Positions 22,339 to 34,534 of a stretch of DNA of 64,000 nucleotides are shown here, one piece after another. The position numbers and the translations under genes are program-made. The stretch is from the NCBI GenBank assembly GCA_027575765.1, contig JANBPT010000032.1:1-64000 (forward strand), written 5' to 3'. Each line of letters begins with the position of its first letter. Positions within the stretch are counted from its first letter, which is position 1. Below the pieces are notes generated by a model. The model was given only the letters and a program-made list of their open reading frames with translations. It was not told the origin of the DNA and did no database searches. The DNA is from Tieghemiomyces parasiticus (taxonomy: Eukaryota; Kickxellomycota; Dimargaritomycetes; Dimargaritales; Dimargaritaceae).

Positions 22339-25300
22339 AAATCAGCAGGTTCGCAAATAGCTGCGCTCAATGGATTAGCCGACTAGGTTAATGAGAATAT
22401 ACATAAGCAGGTCCTTCCTGGTTTCGGCTCATCACCACCCCGAACTAAGCATGAGCATATCCGAACAGCTTAGACTATGATTAACCATCTGGGATACGTT
22501 GTGTATTGCATCACGAACCTAGACACCCTTCGTCATCTGTTTGTAATCCCTCCCCGAGAGTGATGATGTTTTTTTGAGCGAGGCTGATGGAGAGGGGTCG
22601 TCGGTTCCATGGATCCCCGAGCTCAAGGAAGGTAGGTTATAGTCGGCAGGATGGCACTAGGATATGTCCCATACCCCACCAGCTTCTCCGTGCGGTGGAT
22701 ATCAGGGCTTGGTTAATATACAGCCGAAGCGCCCAGGGCGAATAATTTTCCCGGTGGTTCTTTGAGCCTTATTATGACCTTCACACCAGTTCGCCGCTTT
22801 GGACATATGGCGTCATTGTGATGGTCGATGGAATGCAGTTTTGGCACCCCTCAAGCACTCATTAGCCCACATTGTGATGATTTCGAGGTTTACAATACCC
22901 CCCGTTGGCTGAGATTTATCTCTTTGTCAATGTACATTGATGCGCTTTCCGCCCCTCTTTTCCCATCTGCCCCCCCCCTCCCAACTTCCGTCTAAGTGAA
23001 GGGCGAAAGGTACAGAAAACCTCCGACCGTACTGATCAAATGATAGCCTACCGAATAGTCCATCATTCCCCCCTGGCACAGCCACTCGTACCACCAGGGG
23101 TCGTGAGTTTACCAGGTTGGGTGGATAGATCTCAAGAAGCGGGAGAATCTCCTTTGATAACGGAATGGGTCACTATATAGACTGGGCTCGTATGGACACT
23201 ATGAATTGCTGGCCACTACTGGCTTGAATGGTGGGGTGGCACTCTCTGGCATGCGGGTAAGTGTGACCATATTGGTGCCGTCTTCCAGGTGCATGTGTCA
23301 GTTAATAATACTACCGGTATTTTCGGCTACTAAAATCCAGATAGGGGTAACCGAACGTTAGTCAATCCCCCGGGAATAAGTCCAGAATTGCCTCCTATTC
23401 AATCTCGGTTGTGGGACCACGGCCGAGTGTTGAATTAGTTCCACTCTGTGAATTAAAAGGGGTGTCGTATGTGCTCTAGCGAGTGAGTTTCATAAAGCCA
23501 TGCAGCTGGTCTGGCCATAGGGAATACCACGGTTGGTCCTCTCCGCACCCACCCTTCCCCTGAAAGAAAAGGGTGTTTAAAATGGCAACTCTGGATAGGC
23601 GTAGCCGTTTCGGTGTAGGTGTGGCAGACAATAGAACAGATTTGGGGACCTCTAAAACCCACACCTCTTCAGCAAAACCCCAAGCCTGGGTTATGCAGGA
23701 CATGCTCTTGGTTACCCACCCCTGAACTTTACCAGACGTAGCTGAGACAAGAATCGAAAGCACGTAGGCAGCGATGCAAGGGGCGTAATAAAATCCACCA
23801 GGCCGTACCAAATGAATCTACGGCTACTAGAGAGGACCGTCGCAGTAGTGGAACCAATCGGAGAATTCCTAGCGCGGGGAGAAGTGGCCAAATCGATCGA
23901 CACGGTCATTCGTCTTCACCTGCCCTCCGTGATATAACCAACCAGCTAGCTGGGTCACAAGAGGTGAAAAAGGCGACACTTCGCCACCTCTTCCTCCTTT
24001 TCATGATTCCCTGGGGCCTCATTATTGGTCTTTGACAGCGATAATCTGTAGGCTCTGTTGTGATCCTTATGCATACTTTCTTGGCACCCTGTCGCAGCCC
24101 GCCACCAATTGGCTGCATCCTTGCCCTTCTGCTGCTGTAGGACAGCAGAGTAGTGCACTCGGCCAAATGCGGTCATCGTTTACGAGTTCGGTAACCATTG
24201 GTGGACAGCGGCCATGATTATTATTTTTTTAGTGGATGACTAGCCAATACCCTTTTTTCTTATCAGACCTTGCCACTATTTTCAACCTGACCAGGACCGA
24301 CCGTGACCAACAGAAACTGTCACACGGTCTGTTTTGCAGCCAATCCTACATGTCTCCCCTTTTGCAGTTTTATTTTCCAGTCGTCTATTAGAATATGGAG
24401 ATCCTGCGAATAAAACCAAAGGCACGTTGACTAATTTCCCGTCAATGGAGAGTAAATAGTCTTTGACCCAGATTCGGCATGCTCCTACCTCCTCTCCCTA
24501 CATCCACCCTTTGCCTTAGCTGTAAGGCGACAACGCATCACACGGGGCCCAACTGCTCGGAGAATAATGGGCGAATCAGCGCCGGCTTTGGTGGTACCAA
24601 TTCGGCGACATAGATCACTGGACAAACGGGGAAAAGGGTGAGTACGGTTTTCAAAGCGAACGATGCACAAACTTTGGTGTGGATCCGCTTGGGGATCGTA
24701 TCCTCTCCTGCCCTCCCTACTTTTACCATCCGAACCTGACCCTTTTACTCCGCCTACACATGTTGGTTACCCCTCACCTTGCGCTGTTGAAAGGCGGACC
24801 CTCAGACAATGATCACCGTTTATGTCAGCGTGTACACGAGCTGGCCCTCCTAAACTAGTAGGCTACGCTGCTCAGCCTGAGAAGAGTCCCTTTGAGCACA
24901 GGAGTTTGTTACAATAGAAAGGTTGATAACCCTGGTTCGAAGGGCAGCAGGCTTTCCGATGAACGTACCGTTACAGTGAGCACCGGCAATATGGAGATGG
25001 GGAAGAGGGCTTGGTCCTGATAGTGGGGGGGGTGTATCTAGCGAAGCCATTAATCACGACCCGCACCGCCGTAGAGTACATATCAGAGGGGGTATTTTAG
25101 ACTCCAGGTTGATAACGTCATAGGCAGTCAATACCGTTTTGAGCCGGAATGCCCTCCTCGATCCCGCACCGGTAGGCTATATTGCGTGGCCTGCTAGTAC
25201 CGTGTACCTGTCAACTCTCTCCTCTTCCTGCTCGCCCCATTGATAATATCCAGTGGGCCAATTGCCAACTGGCGTTGGGCTGGTAAATATCTTGCCCCAC

Positions 25301-26915
25301 GGCGGTAACGGCCACATGCATATGTGAGCCTCGACAGATCTGGTCGCCCCACTCTTCACTGATACAAGTAGGCAGGTGGCACAGGACTGTAGACCAGCAC
25401 CATTGGATGCGACCAGCGAACATGCATCTCGGTACCTGGGATAATGGAGTACGATCAGATCTAGGGTGGGGGGATTACCTGGCTCACTACCGGTGCTACA
25501 TACGCGCCACGCCAACAGACTAACGTACCTCCAAAATTGCTAGCGGGCTGGTTACTAATGTCGCCGTATCCTAATAACTGGCAATTTTATGATAAATGTA
25601 GTCAGGCTGGCACACTATGCATGGAAGAAGATTAGGTTTGGTGTGGTGGTGTGAATATTGGTGGCGCCACCCTCTGTTCTTCGTTAGGGTAAGCGGTGCG
25701 ACCACGTGGCGCGGACTGCGGGCGGGGCGGCTTTGGGTCTGTTGAATCAAGCCAAAACCGTAAAAGACCGACGAACTTCGGATCATCTGCTGCTAAATCG
25801 CCCTGACCTACTCCTCCCAACATTAACAATGTACGGTAGGCCACGGGGTGAGGGACAGTCTATGATGTAGGTCTTCCCTCGAAACTCGCACCGGAAGCTA
25901 GCAAAAAAAAAGCTGAGCGTAAGTGGGGGAGTGGTCAAACATGGAGAGATTGGCAAGCTAGGGGCTACCAGAACTGTAATCGTTCGCGGTTATGCAGCGG
26001 CCTCACGCTTTGTCGCTAGCCTAATTATGTGCCCTCACTCAGTTTACAACAACCATACATTTCACTTGTCTGGCCCTGACTGGGCATTGTAATCCAGCCT
26101 GAGGCTTACTGACACAAGTATTCACGCTACCGTGGGGGAGGGGGCTTGCAATAATCATGTGCATCCGGCTTTTTCCTCTTCGTTTAGGCCGCCGCCGTCG
26201 CAAATGGCTCCGCTTGGCCAATCTGCATCGACCCGAAAATGCTCTCTGGGCCTCTAATTTCCCATCATCTTGACCAGCCCAGTACTGGCCCGTTCTCGCC
26301 AATAAATGATTATCTGTACTAACCATTACATAGTTGAGGGTAACTAGGGACCAATCGGGCCACAACTCCAACACCCCAATTTCTCTCCCCCCCCCTCTCT
26401 CTCACACACACATATTTATCACACAGAGGACGAAGATCGTTTAGCAGTTGGCCTCTGACTACATCAGTTCTAACCACCCACCGGAGATTTAGTTCACCAG
26501 TCAGGTTTGCCTGTTTCAATTTTTCTTTTTTTCTTGCATCAGCTTCTTCTCTTTCTCACTGGTTACACTGGCTACTACCCCAGCATGGACCATCTTGCCA
26601 AAATGAGCGCACAAGGAGAGGGTAAAAAAGGCGGTTGTGCTAAGATTGACACCCGCCCTCTGGTTACGCCCATAGAGAGGGGTATTTCAGTACCTCTCGT
26701 TCTCTACTGGCCTGGGGAAATGCGGTAGGTATACCTACCCGACAAAAGGAGGGGACTGTTGACCAGTGAGCCTCATCTGTTGGAACGATGGGAACTTAAC
26801 GACCGCATATTCCATCTGGCCGCAATTGCGGCTGTTCGCAACCTTCACTATGCGAGAGAATAAACTTGTGCTATAGTAGCTCTGCTATACTTCCGCCTTC
26901 ATGGGGCCGATGTTC

Positions 26916-26931
26916 ATATATATATATATAA
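26916..26931. repeat. AT dinucleotide repeat
   Basis: About eight AT units, at the left edge of the pyrimidine-rich leader of the Myb-like gene. Confidence 0.85.
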
Positions 26932-26949
26932 ATATACCCTACTATCGGC

Positions 26950-28738
26950 CGTTGCGTTCAATAATATACACCTTAGTATCACTTGTACGCACACCGCCCA
27001 CCACATTACCCCTGCCTGCCCACTCCGCCTCTAGTCCCTACTTTTTTTAATCACCGGTGCCCCATTCATTTTCGTTACTTGTCCCGAAACCGAATTTCAG
27101 TCAGCATCATATTTCATCAGCGCTCTAGCGCTTTACAGATCATTGTCCTCGATCGCGTAATTTAGATTTCCACCAATTGAGAAAATATCTCACCCCCCCC
27201 CTTCTCCAGCCCTCTGTTCCGCATAGTTGGCATCCAACAGCTCTGCATAGCCGCCGGACAGCCACACGTTACCGTATATTAGACGGGGCCGACCTTTCGT
27301 TTAGCTCCACACATCGCTACTTACCATTCAAGCCACGCACTTGTCTGCGCTCCTCCTTGTACTCCCTCTTCTTCGCCTACCCTTATACTCAGGCCTGTCC
27401 TCTCTAGCCAGGCTTAATCAGCTTCCGCCGCCGCTGAGCCGCCTCTAAATCCCCGGCGTATGAAATTATTTGTCCCTCCTAACTGTGGCTGCATCACCTC
27501 TCCTTTATATTTTAGGAAATTTTACCCCAGCCTACTGCGTCCACAGGCTGTGTTCGCATCCGACCCTTTGCGCCCGATTCTCCATTTCGACACTGACCTT
27601 CCGTTGTTCGAGTGACCTCAGTATGCAGTCCCATTGATCTGTCCGTTCTCCAACTACCCTCTCCAAGGCACTGACTACCTCCCTGTCGTTTGGATCTAGC
27701 CGTTTTTTTATCGCTCTGAACCCTACCTAACCGCCTAACCATTGAAAACCCACCCGCGCCACTGAAATAACCTTTCTGACGCTTTTCTTCCCTATTCTCC
27801 CCTGACGGCTGGCACGTACCCACTGGACTGCCCCTTGTTCTGATCCACCCTCTAGGGCCCCTTCCCTTTTTTTCGCCAGCGTAGGAAAGGGTGCCCTCTT
27901 TTCTCCATCACCACCCCGCACCCTCTTTTTCCTATTGGGATAATACTCCTCCCTTTCGCCAGATTTGCCATTCCCCCCACCACCAGTGGTAGCCGTACAG
28001 TGTCCTCGTGGATTTTCTTTCGCTCTACTTTGTCAACTTTTGTCCGACGGGATAACGTAATTGTCCCCCCTCCACCCCTGTCGCTTACCTTTCGGAGAAT
28101 TTACGACCACTGTCTTCCTCCCGTTTTCCCGCCTCCCATCCCTCAGATGTCGTAGACTATTTAACGGCCCATCGGTCCTACTACCATCCGTGCTAACCGT
28201 CTTATCGTCCATCCCTCATTATTCTGCAAGCCGGCTCACCGACCCACTTGCCCTCTTCATCACACTACACTACAGGTTTTTCTTCTGTGGCCCTGCTTCC
28301 TCCATTGCCGTATTTTGCCTACCTTTCTAAACGCTACACCGGTATTCGGTCCGTGCCAACAAGGCCATCGCCAAAAGTCGCTGTTGTACCTCACTATCCT
28401 GCTCGTGCTGGCCACCTACCTTAATACCCTGCACAGAGTATACGCCCTTATAACCACACCGGGCCCTTCACTCTACACCTAAGCTTCCCCCCCACTCTGT
28501 CGCCTTTTAACCTTGCAGCCTTGTCTATGGCTAAACCCAGTCTGCCGCCGCCTCTCCACCCACCCTCTACCCTGCAACCTCCTTCGTCTAGCCTGATATT
28601 GCTTCACCAGCTGCCTACTGGATAACTACCCTACCAGCCCTCCCCTTTGCCTCACATTTTCGACACGCCACCCCACACCTGCGAGCGTATTCCCCAACAT
28701 AGCACGGCCACCATCCCTCAACGAACCAACACGGCACT
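26950..28738 (+). promoter_or_regulatory. Pyrimidine-rich, ATG-poor leader/promoter of the Myb-like gene
   Basis: Roughly 1.8 kb strongly skewed to C and T on the plus strand. I count only four ATG triplets (about 27459, 27624, 28146, 28526), far below chance. A TATAA lies at 28449-28453. The ATG at 28526 opens a 32-codon upstream ORF that ends before the main start, in the same frame. It is either a long 5' untranslated region or an extended CT-rich promoter. Confidence 0.5.
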
Positions 28739-30430
28739 ATGGCTAGTACCGCCGCCGAAGCTCTCCGAGCTACACAACCTGCCACTCGTAGTCCGGCAGC
28801 CCCGCGTACCACAGGGAACCGGGTCTTCTTTACGGCCCGCGACGATATTGTCCTCTTGCGCGAAGTCCTTGTCGAGCTCCCTTACCAGTACAAGTACGGC
28901 GGCAAAATGTCCTCCTGGAGTAAAGTGGCCAACCACTTCAACGAGCAGACGGGCCAGAAGGTCAGCGGCCAAAGCTGCCACGAGCGCACTGACCGCCTGC
29001 TCACGCACTATCGGACGGGTAATCTGACCACACTGCGGCGGCGAAGCTCCCCCGAGGAGCAGCGTGAAAAAGAAGGCCTGCTGGAGGAGCTTAATAACCG
29101 CGTTAAAACGTGCAGCCGCTTCCGCCTCTCAGCCCGGCGGTCAACCACCCAACAATCCCGTAAAAACCACAACTATCCGTACAATGTGCCGCAGAGCCAG
29201 TCCTCGGTCTACCACCAGAACCCTCAGCCGCCACCACCACACGGCCCCACGCACCATTCGCACGGCCAACTTCCACCACCGCCGCGCCGATCTCAACTGA
29301 CCCCACCGGCCACCTCAATGCCCGCCGCACCCCATCCCCACCACGCGCACTCATACCCATTCGATGCCACCAGCCGTTACGACGCTCGCCCGCCGTCCCA
29401 TAGCCACAGTCATTCCCTGCCCCACAGCTTTGACCACTACCGGCCAGCCACCCATTCGGTGCCGCTGTCTCCTACCACCGCCTCCAACCAAGGGCAGGCT
29501 GTCCTGCTCACCAACCCCGGCGTCACCCCGCCCACATCGGGCTTCGCCCACCGTACCGTTGTCCCGCTCGCCCCACTGGCGACCACGACAACCCCGACGT
29601 CGAACATTGGTGGCACTACCGGGCCTTCTGGCAGCTACCACAGCCCACAACACCCTCTCCCTTCCCTACCCTCCGTCTACGCAACCCACAAAGGCGACCC
29701 ACCCGCCACCGGTCGAACCGTTCAACAGACCACCCCGTCACTTGCCGCCACTCCTATCCTACCTAACCTGACTCCCCTGTCCACCGTGATTGCCCATGCG
29801 GCCCAAGTCGAGCCAACATCACCGAGTCACCCTGTGTTACCTGCTGTCCAGTCCGCGGGTCCCTGCTCCACTGCTGCCACTGTCGCCACATCAGGGATGG
29901 TTCCGTCGGTGGCGGATTTGCCGTCCTCTCTACGTCGCCATTCGGCTAGTAATAATGCCACCTTGGCCCCCGCCGCCTACCATACCCGGACCGACGATCC
30001 CATCGAGCACGTACCCCGCTCCGTCCTCCAGGACCTGATAGACCTCCGTCGGTGCGAGCTTGACCTTCAGGAGAAGCGGATGCGTACCGACCAGCTTCTG
30101 ATGGCCCGCGCTGAGGAGCGTGACCGCGACCAGCGTACTTTTTTTGAATCTCTGCTCCACCAGCAGAATGCCTTCCTCGAGCGCCAGAGTTCGTCTTACG
30201 AGCGGCTGCTGCACCAGCACATGGAGCTCTGCCGCAAGTACTTTGGCGATGACCGGTCGTCGTCCTATGCTGGTTCGGCCCTGTCTTCTCCCTTGCCGTC
30301 GTCCCCGTTAGATTGCACTGAAGGGGGCTCAGCTACATGTTCGTCCCCTACCCGCGTTTCGAAATCTCCCTCGGCCACCCCGATGTCATCGGCCCCGGCT
30401 GCCGCCGTCATGACTCCTAATTCGACATAG
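28739..30430 (+). CDS. Myb/SANT-like DNA-binding protein with C-terminal coiled coil
   Basis: Single exon, 563 aa. Residues about 28-100 form a Myb/SANT-like (trihelix-type) domain: FTARDDIVLLREVL, then WSKVANHFNEQTG and SGQSCHERTDRLLTHYR, with the aromatic at each helix typical of this fold. Residues 130-420 are Pro/Ser/His/Thr-rich and disordered (many PPP and HxH runs). Residues about 425-500 are a charged coiled coil (LIDLRRCELDLQEKRMRTDQ) likely to dimerise. The tail is Ser/Pro-rich. The layout is that of a transcriptional regulator acting in the nucleus; target genes are unknown. The very long ATG-poor leader with an upstream ORF hints at translational or complex promoter control. The start is the first ATG in the frame. 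Confidence 0.75.
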   Translation: MASTAAEALRATQPATRSPAAPRTTGNRVFFTARDDIVLLREVLVELPYQYKYGGKMSSWSKVANHFNEQTGQKVSGQSCHERTDRLLTHYRTGNLTTLRRRSSPEEQREKEGLLEELNNRVKTCSRFRLSARRSTTQQSRKNHNYPYNVPQSQSSVYHQNPQPPPPHGPTHHSHGQLPPPPRRSQLTPPATSMPAAPHPHHAHSYPFDATSRYDARPPSHSHSHSLPHSFDHYRPATHSVPLSPTTASNQGQAVLLTNPGVTPPTSGFAHRTVVPLAPLATTTTPTSNIGGTTGPSGSYHSPQHPLPSLPSVYATHKGDPPATGRTVQQTTPSLAATPILPNLTPLSTVIAHAAQVEPTSPSHPVLPAVQSAGPCSTAATVATSGMVPSVADLPSSLRRHSASNNATLAPAAYHTRTDDPIEHVPRSVLQDLIDLRRCELDLQEKRMRTDQLLMARAEERDRDQRTFFESLLHQQNAFLERQSSSYERLLHQHMELCRKYFGDDRSSSYAGSALSSPLPSSPLDCTEGGSATCSSPTRVSKSPSATPMSSAPAAAVMTPNST

Positions 30431-32967
30431 TACTCACCGAACTCTGACACTTTTTTTTCTGTTTCTTAAACATTTTAATCCCAATGAGCCAATGTAGCTG
30501 GCCTCATTGTATAATTACACCCTTAATTTTTGTGTTCTGCACTGGGGTAGTCTGAATTATGGCGGTTGTGTTTGCTTACCACTCAGACTCACCTTAGGAG
30601 TCGCCGATGTACTTTTAATTTCCTGCCGCTACATAAATATGTGCCCCTTTTCCCTATAATTGTTATTATAATTAAAAAAAAAATCTCCGCAGTAGCGGTT
30701 CCATCATATCGAAATGCCTGTGTACGTAGAATAACTTTTTACAAGCCTCATTCGACTGCCATTAACCTACACGACTAGGATGCCACGGGAACGAGAATTC
30801 ATGGTCTAGTCGGAGGCTCCGTTCTCTAACCTCTCAAAGCATGCCTACGGCCAGAGAATACGACGATAAGATCGGATTAAATATCCGCCACTCGGTTATT
30901 TACTCCTCCTGGTCTGTCATAGCTTGTCAAGTGACGCCGGATTCCGAGATACTAGGCCGTCCATCAACTTCACAACGCTGACCTCTCATGATGTCTCCCC
31001 CGCTACCTCGATGATTTCGGGGCTGGGTTTAGCAATGGCATCCCACACCTTGTCTATCTCAAACTTAGTAAACATACCGTACCTTAGAACTCTCTCTTTC
31101 TCTCTCCCATTATATTCTCAACTGCCGGTCGAATATAGTGGTTTCGGGGTCCGCTGTGTCCTGTGTGCCACTGGTTGTACTCGGCCTAGACTGTTAGAGT
31201 TGAGGGGGGGGAGGCGATTGGATAGCTTGGGATGATTCCAAATTCGCTCACTCGGGGAGGTGCCGGTAGTGAGCTTTCAACAGCCTAATCACAGTCTCAA
31301 CCTGCAGTAGTCCGTCGAATTGGTAGTATATACCATAGGCCGAGGTCTAGGTGGGTGAAAGAGTACATAGGAGTTCGATCGACCGCCCTTTTCTACGGTC
31401 GAGCTGTTCTCATGGAGGAGCCTAAATTTGACCAGGCCAGTGTCTCATTGGTGATATCTAGCCCACTGCCCCCCCTTTAATTCACTATTGAAAGGGGAGG
31501 AGGGGGCGTTTTCAATACAGGTCTCTTTCGGTCCATGAATTTTATGTCCAGGTTGAAAATACACCGTTGGGCCTGTCGAATTGGATCGTGGTGATATGTG
31601 GAGGTCGTCCTGGGTTGTGCCGGTGCCCTTTAATTTTTAATTAACATTGAGCCTGTCGGACACCGACTGACGTTCCACAGCTAATCATGAGGGTATAGCC
31701 GATAACAGAGGAGAGGGCAAGTTTTTTTTTTTGACAAGAGCGAAGTCTGAAAGCCGAACACAATGTTGAAGAGAGAGATAAATAAATGAAGAGAGGGCCG
31801 TACTAAGGCTGCCGAGAAGGCGGATGGAATGGTCGCTGGAAATAAAGTCCATGGCATACGACAGGTGTGCGGGCCGTGGTTCATGGATATTGGGAATATA
31901 TTGATAGTGATGTAAAGGGCGTGGGCCGCTGTATATTACAATGAAACGGTATAAACATGGGCGCGGATAACGAACAGGTGAGTACAGGCACCCGTTATTT
32001 ATTGTGAAAGGCGCGGTCGTTGCATAACCCGGCCGTTGTGCCATGTAGCCAGACCGGCCCCCCGTTCTGATTTACTCTTCTTTTTATTTTATGGTTACGC
32101 GTCACCTTCCAGCAGGGTACCTGTGCCTTTACGCTGCTGTGATATTGGTGTATTCCGTGTACGCCTCAACACGATCGAAACGAAGGGGTGGGTGGAGTGG
32201 GGGGGGGGACAGGCCTTCGCCTTGATGCCCAATGGGGAAGGAGGCGAAGTGAATATAGGGCCTTACAGCCGACAGAGCAACCCACGATGCGCAAGAGCCC
32301 ACCTTCCCCAACTGAGAGAGGGTAGTCAAGCAAGCCGGGCGAGAGGGGCAGAGAGGAATAGAACCGAAGTGAAGGGGAAGGACTCGTGTCCCCAGTTGTG
32401 CCACCACCGGGGCTACCTTAACAAGCAACCGCGATGACCAGTGTCACAGCTCCTGCAGCTATCAACGCCATCCGCCACCCGTCAACCGCCGGTGCTGTGG
32501 GTCCGGCCAGTGTCAGCTTTTACTACCTCTCGTCTCTCCGTTTCCTATTTTGACTGCTCCCTGTAATACCACGAACGCCGGGTACCCAAGGCATGACCGG
32601 CCGCGCGCCACTCGTCCCCTGGGCCCGCTTGTAGACCAGCCCTCCCACCTCTGACCCTCCCCCGCGTTCATTAGCCGAAGTTCTCGAAGTGCCTTAACCA
32701 CCGCTTCTACTTCCACTATGCACAGTACTTTTTCTTTGGTATATAAGCTGTCCATTTCTCGCTCTTACAGATTGTACCGACACCCCACATCGACACTATC
32801 ACTGTGTCTAGCCTCGCCAAGGTGACCTGTATAAATCATCTGTAAACCAGCCTTACCGCATCTCACCAACCCCTTCACGGCCTTATTATCTGCCCAACTT
32901 CTGTTGTCAATTTGGCCATCAGCCTTTCCATTCCCACTCTCCTCCGTATCGAGCTATATCCTGCATC
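30431..32967. other. Intergenic, 2.5 kb
   Basis: No gene seen. It contains the 3' region of the Myb-like gene, a 10-nt G run at 32199-32208 and a promoter-like end with TATAAAT at 32830. Confidence 0.6.
32830..32836 (+). promoter_or_regulatory. TATA-like box
   Basis: TATAAAT 138 bp upstream of the small secreted-protein ATG at 32968. Confidence 0.45.
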
Positions 32968-33405
32968 ATGACTGCCTGTGCCACACATCACTTCGGCCTC
33001 CGCCACGCCGCTCTCGCCGCCAGCTCCATCTTTCTCATCATTCTAGTTGGTACTACTTCCGCCCGGCCCTCTACCTTGATCCAAGGCACTCCTTCTTTCT
33101 CAACCTCTAGCCGGTTCAACGATATCCCCGAGCTGGAGGCTTTCCCTTCTGCTCGTACGAACCACCCGAACCCCGACGATGGCGACTGGGAAAACCTGTG
33201 CGAGGATTTAAGCGAATGCCAGAGCGCCACGAACGGTGCCTGGACTAGCACTGCTTTTGACAAGTTGAGTAGCTGGCGCAAGAAGCTGAGCAGCGGCATT
33301 CCGTCCTCCGGCTCTGCTGTTGTCAAGGCAGACCCCAACGAGCAGTTGCTTTTGGCCGAGGATTTGTTTAGGCCCACCGTCGAGGCCTACCAGGCTATCG
33401 AGTAG
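32968..33405 (+). CDS. Small secreted protein of unknown family
   Basis: Single exon, 145 aa. The N-terminus has a hydrophobic core (LAASSIFLIILVGTTSA, about residues 17-33), a likely signal peptide with an AxA-like end. The mature protein is about 110 residues, with one close Cys pair (LCEDLSEC) and a basic helix (KLSSWRKKLSSG). It lacks repeats or enzyme motifs. Small size, secretion and lack of homology resemble effector-type or cell-surface proteins, but that is inference. A TATA box lies at -138. The stop is clean with no donor overlapping it. Confidence 0.65.
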   Translation: MTACATHHFGLRHAALAASSIFLIILVGTTSARPSTLIQGTPSFSTSSRFNDIPELEAFPSARTNHPNPDDGDWENLCEDLSECQSATNGAWTSTAFDKLSSWRKKLSSGIPSSGSAVVKADPNEQLLLAEDLFRPTVEAYQAIE

Positions 33406-34534
33406 GCGGAGTCCCTCAACGAACGGTCGACCTTGACCCCTGGCCGACAGATCAAGGTCACAAACTAAACCGTCGGCATGAAAAATCATGCTATACTTGA
33501 TTCTGAATCCTCCACTTTGTCCCAAGTAAAAGTAATATAAAGAACGGGCCCAGCTGGCTTTGAGTTCCAAACCATCTAGGCGAACGCTGTCAACATACAG
33601 TTTGGAAGTGTTTGGGTACGAACGGGATGAGTCACTGTGAGTAGGGCGGGGCAATTGTGGACCGGCCAACGAGCTATTCAATAACAGCCGACAATGTAAC
33701 TTTAACTGATAATCCAGAAATCAGATAAACACCATTGATTCAAAGGTACATTATTTATTCTACACACAATAGGTATTTAAAGTTAAGTCAGGGCGGGCAA
33801 AGATTATGGTTACGTTAGTTAACAGTTCCATTGGTTTTAAGATAGCGGTCGATGGCGGGGTCCAGCATGATGTGTGGACAAATCGGAAAAACTCAGATAG
33901 GGGCGAAAGACAATATGCCAGCAATCTACATGCTTGCGTCTTCTCGACAACAAGTTCCGATGAACTATGCTATAATATTCATCATTGGGGTTCCAGGGCG
34001 TAGAATGAAGGGTGGAGAGCATGACAAACATACCTAATGTGAAAACTGCGACATCTGGGGGTTCTGCGGATATATACAAAGTAACGAAATGAGGGAAAGA
34101 AGCTAGGGACCGTTTCTCCTGGTTAGGAACCCTTAGGTTATATAAGCTAACTTACTAAGCGAGGTTGGAGTGCAAAACAGCTGATCTGTAGCACCTATAA
34201 ATTTTTTGGTCCTAGTGTGCCTTTTTTTTCGGTGGCCGAATATTCCATTTTTTATTGTTTTATGGTTGGATAGCGACGATGGGATAGTTTGGTCACCAAC
34301 AACCACGTGATTTTGCTCCTACCTCTACTACACTATCAACCGTCACCGTTGGCACGGGCCCATGACTGAACGCCGGACCTTAGCCAGCCTATCCCAGCTT
34401 CTTGGGCAAGACCCAACCCCCCATGCGGATGCACTAATCACTAGTTAGCTGTGCGCGCTCCCACATTGACTGAATTGCTAGCCTAAGTTTCAGCCCAACT
34501 ACCCTTCACGCGTGTAGCACGTTGATTTATTGTC
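33406..34534. other. Intergenic, 1.1 kb
   Basis: AT-rich spacer without a recognised gene. The right end serves as the BUD13 promoter. A 28-codon frame from an ATG near 34361 has no family match and is ignored. Confidence 0.55.

Larger units (their letters stand above)
17689..26949. other. Gene-poor region, 9.3 kb
   Basis: No gene is recognised across this stretch. Open frames are short, lie on both strands and share no coherent codon bias. Items noted within it are a coding-like fragment at 19089-19325, the ACGCAAAC cluster at 19525-19656, a pyrimidine-rich patch at about 19755-19920, an 11-nt G run at 22328-22338 and an AT repeat at 26916-26931. No terminal inverted repeats, target duplications or transposase/reverse transcriptase motifs were seen, but short-exon genes could escape notice. 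Confidence 0.5.

Noticed and set aside
23476..23909. Minus-strand frames with a hydrophobic segment (APCIAAYVLSILVSA)
   Set aside because: No clear donor/acceptor pair or family match; surrounding DNA is non-coding in character.
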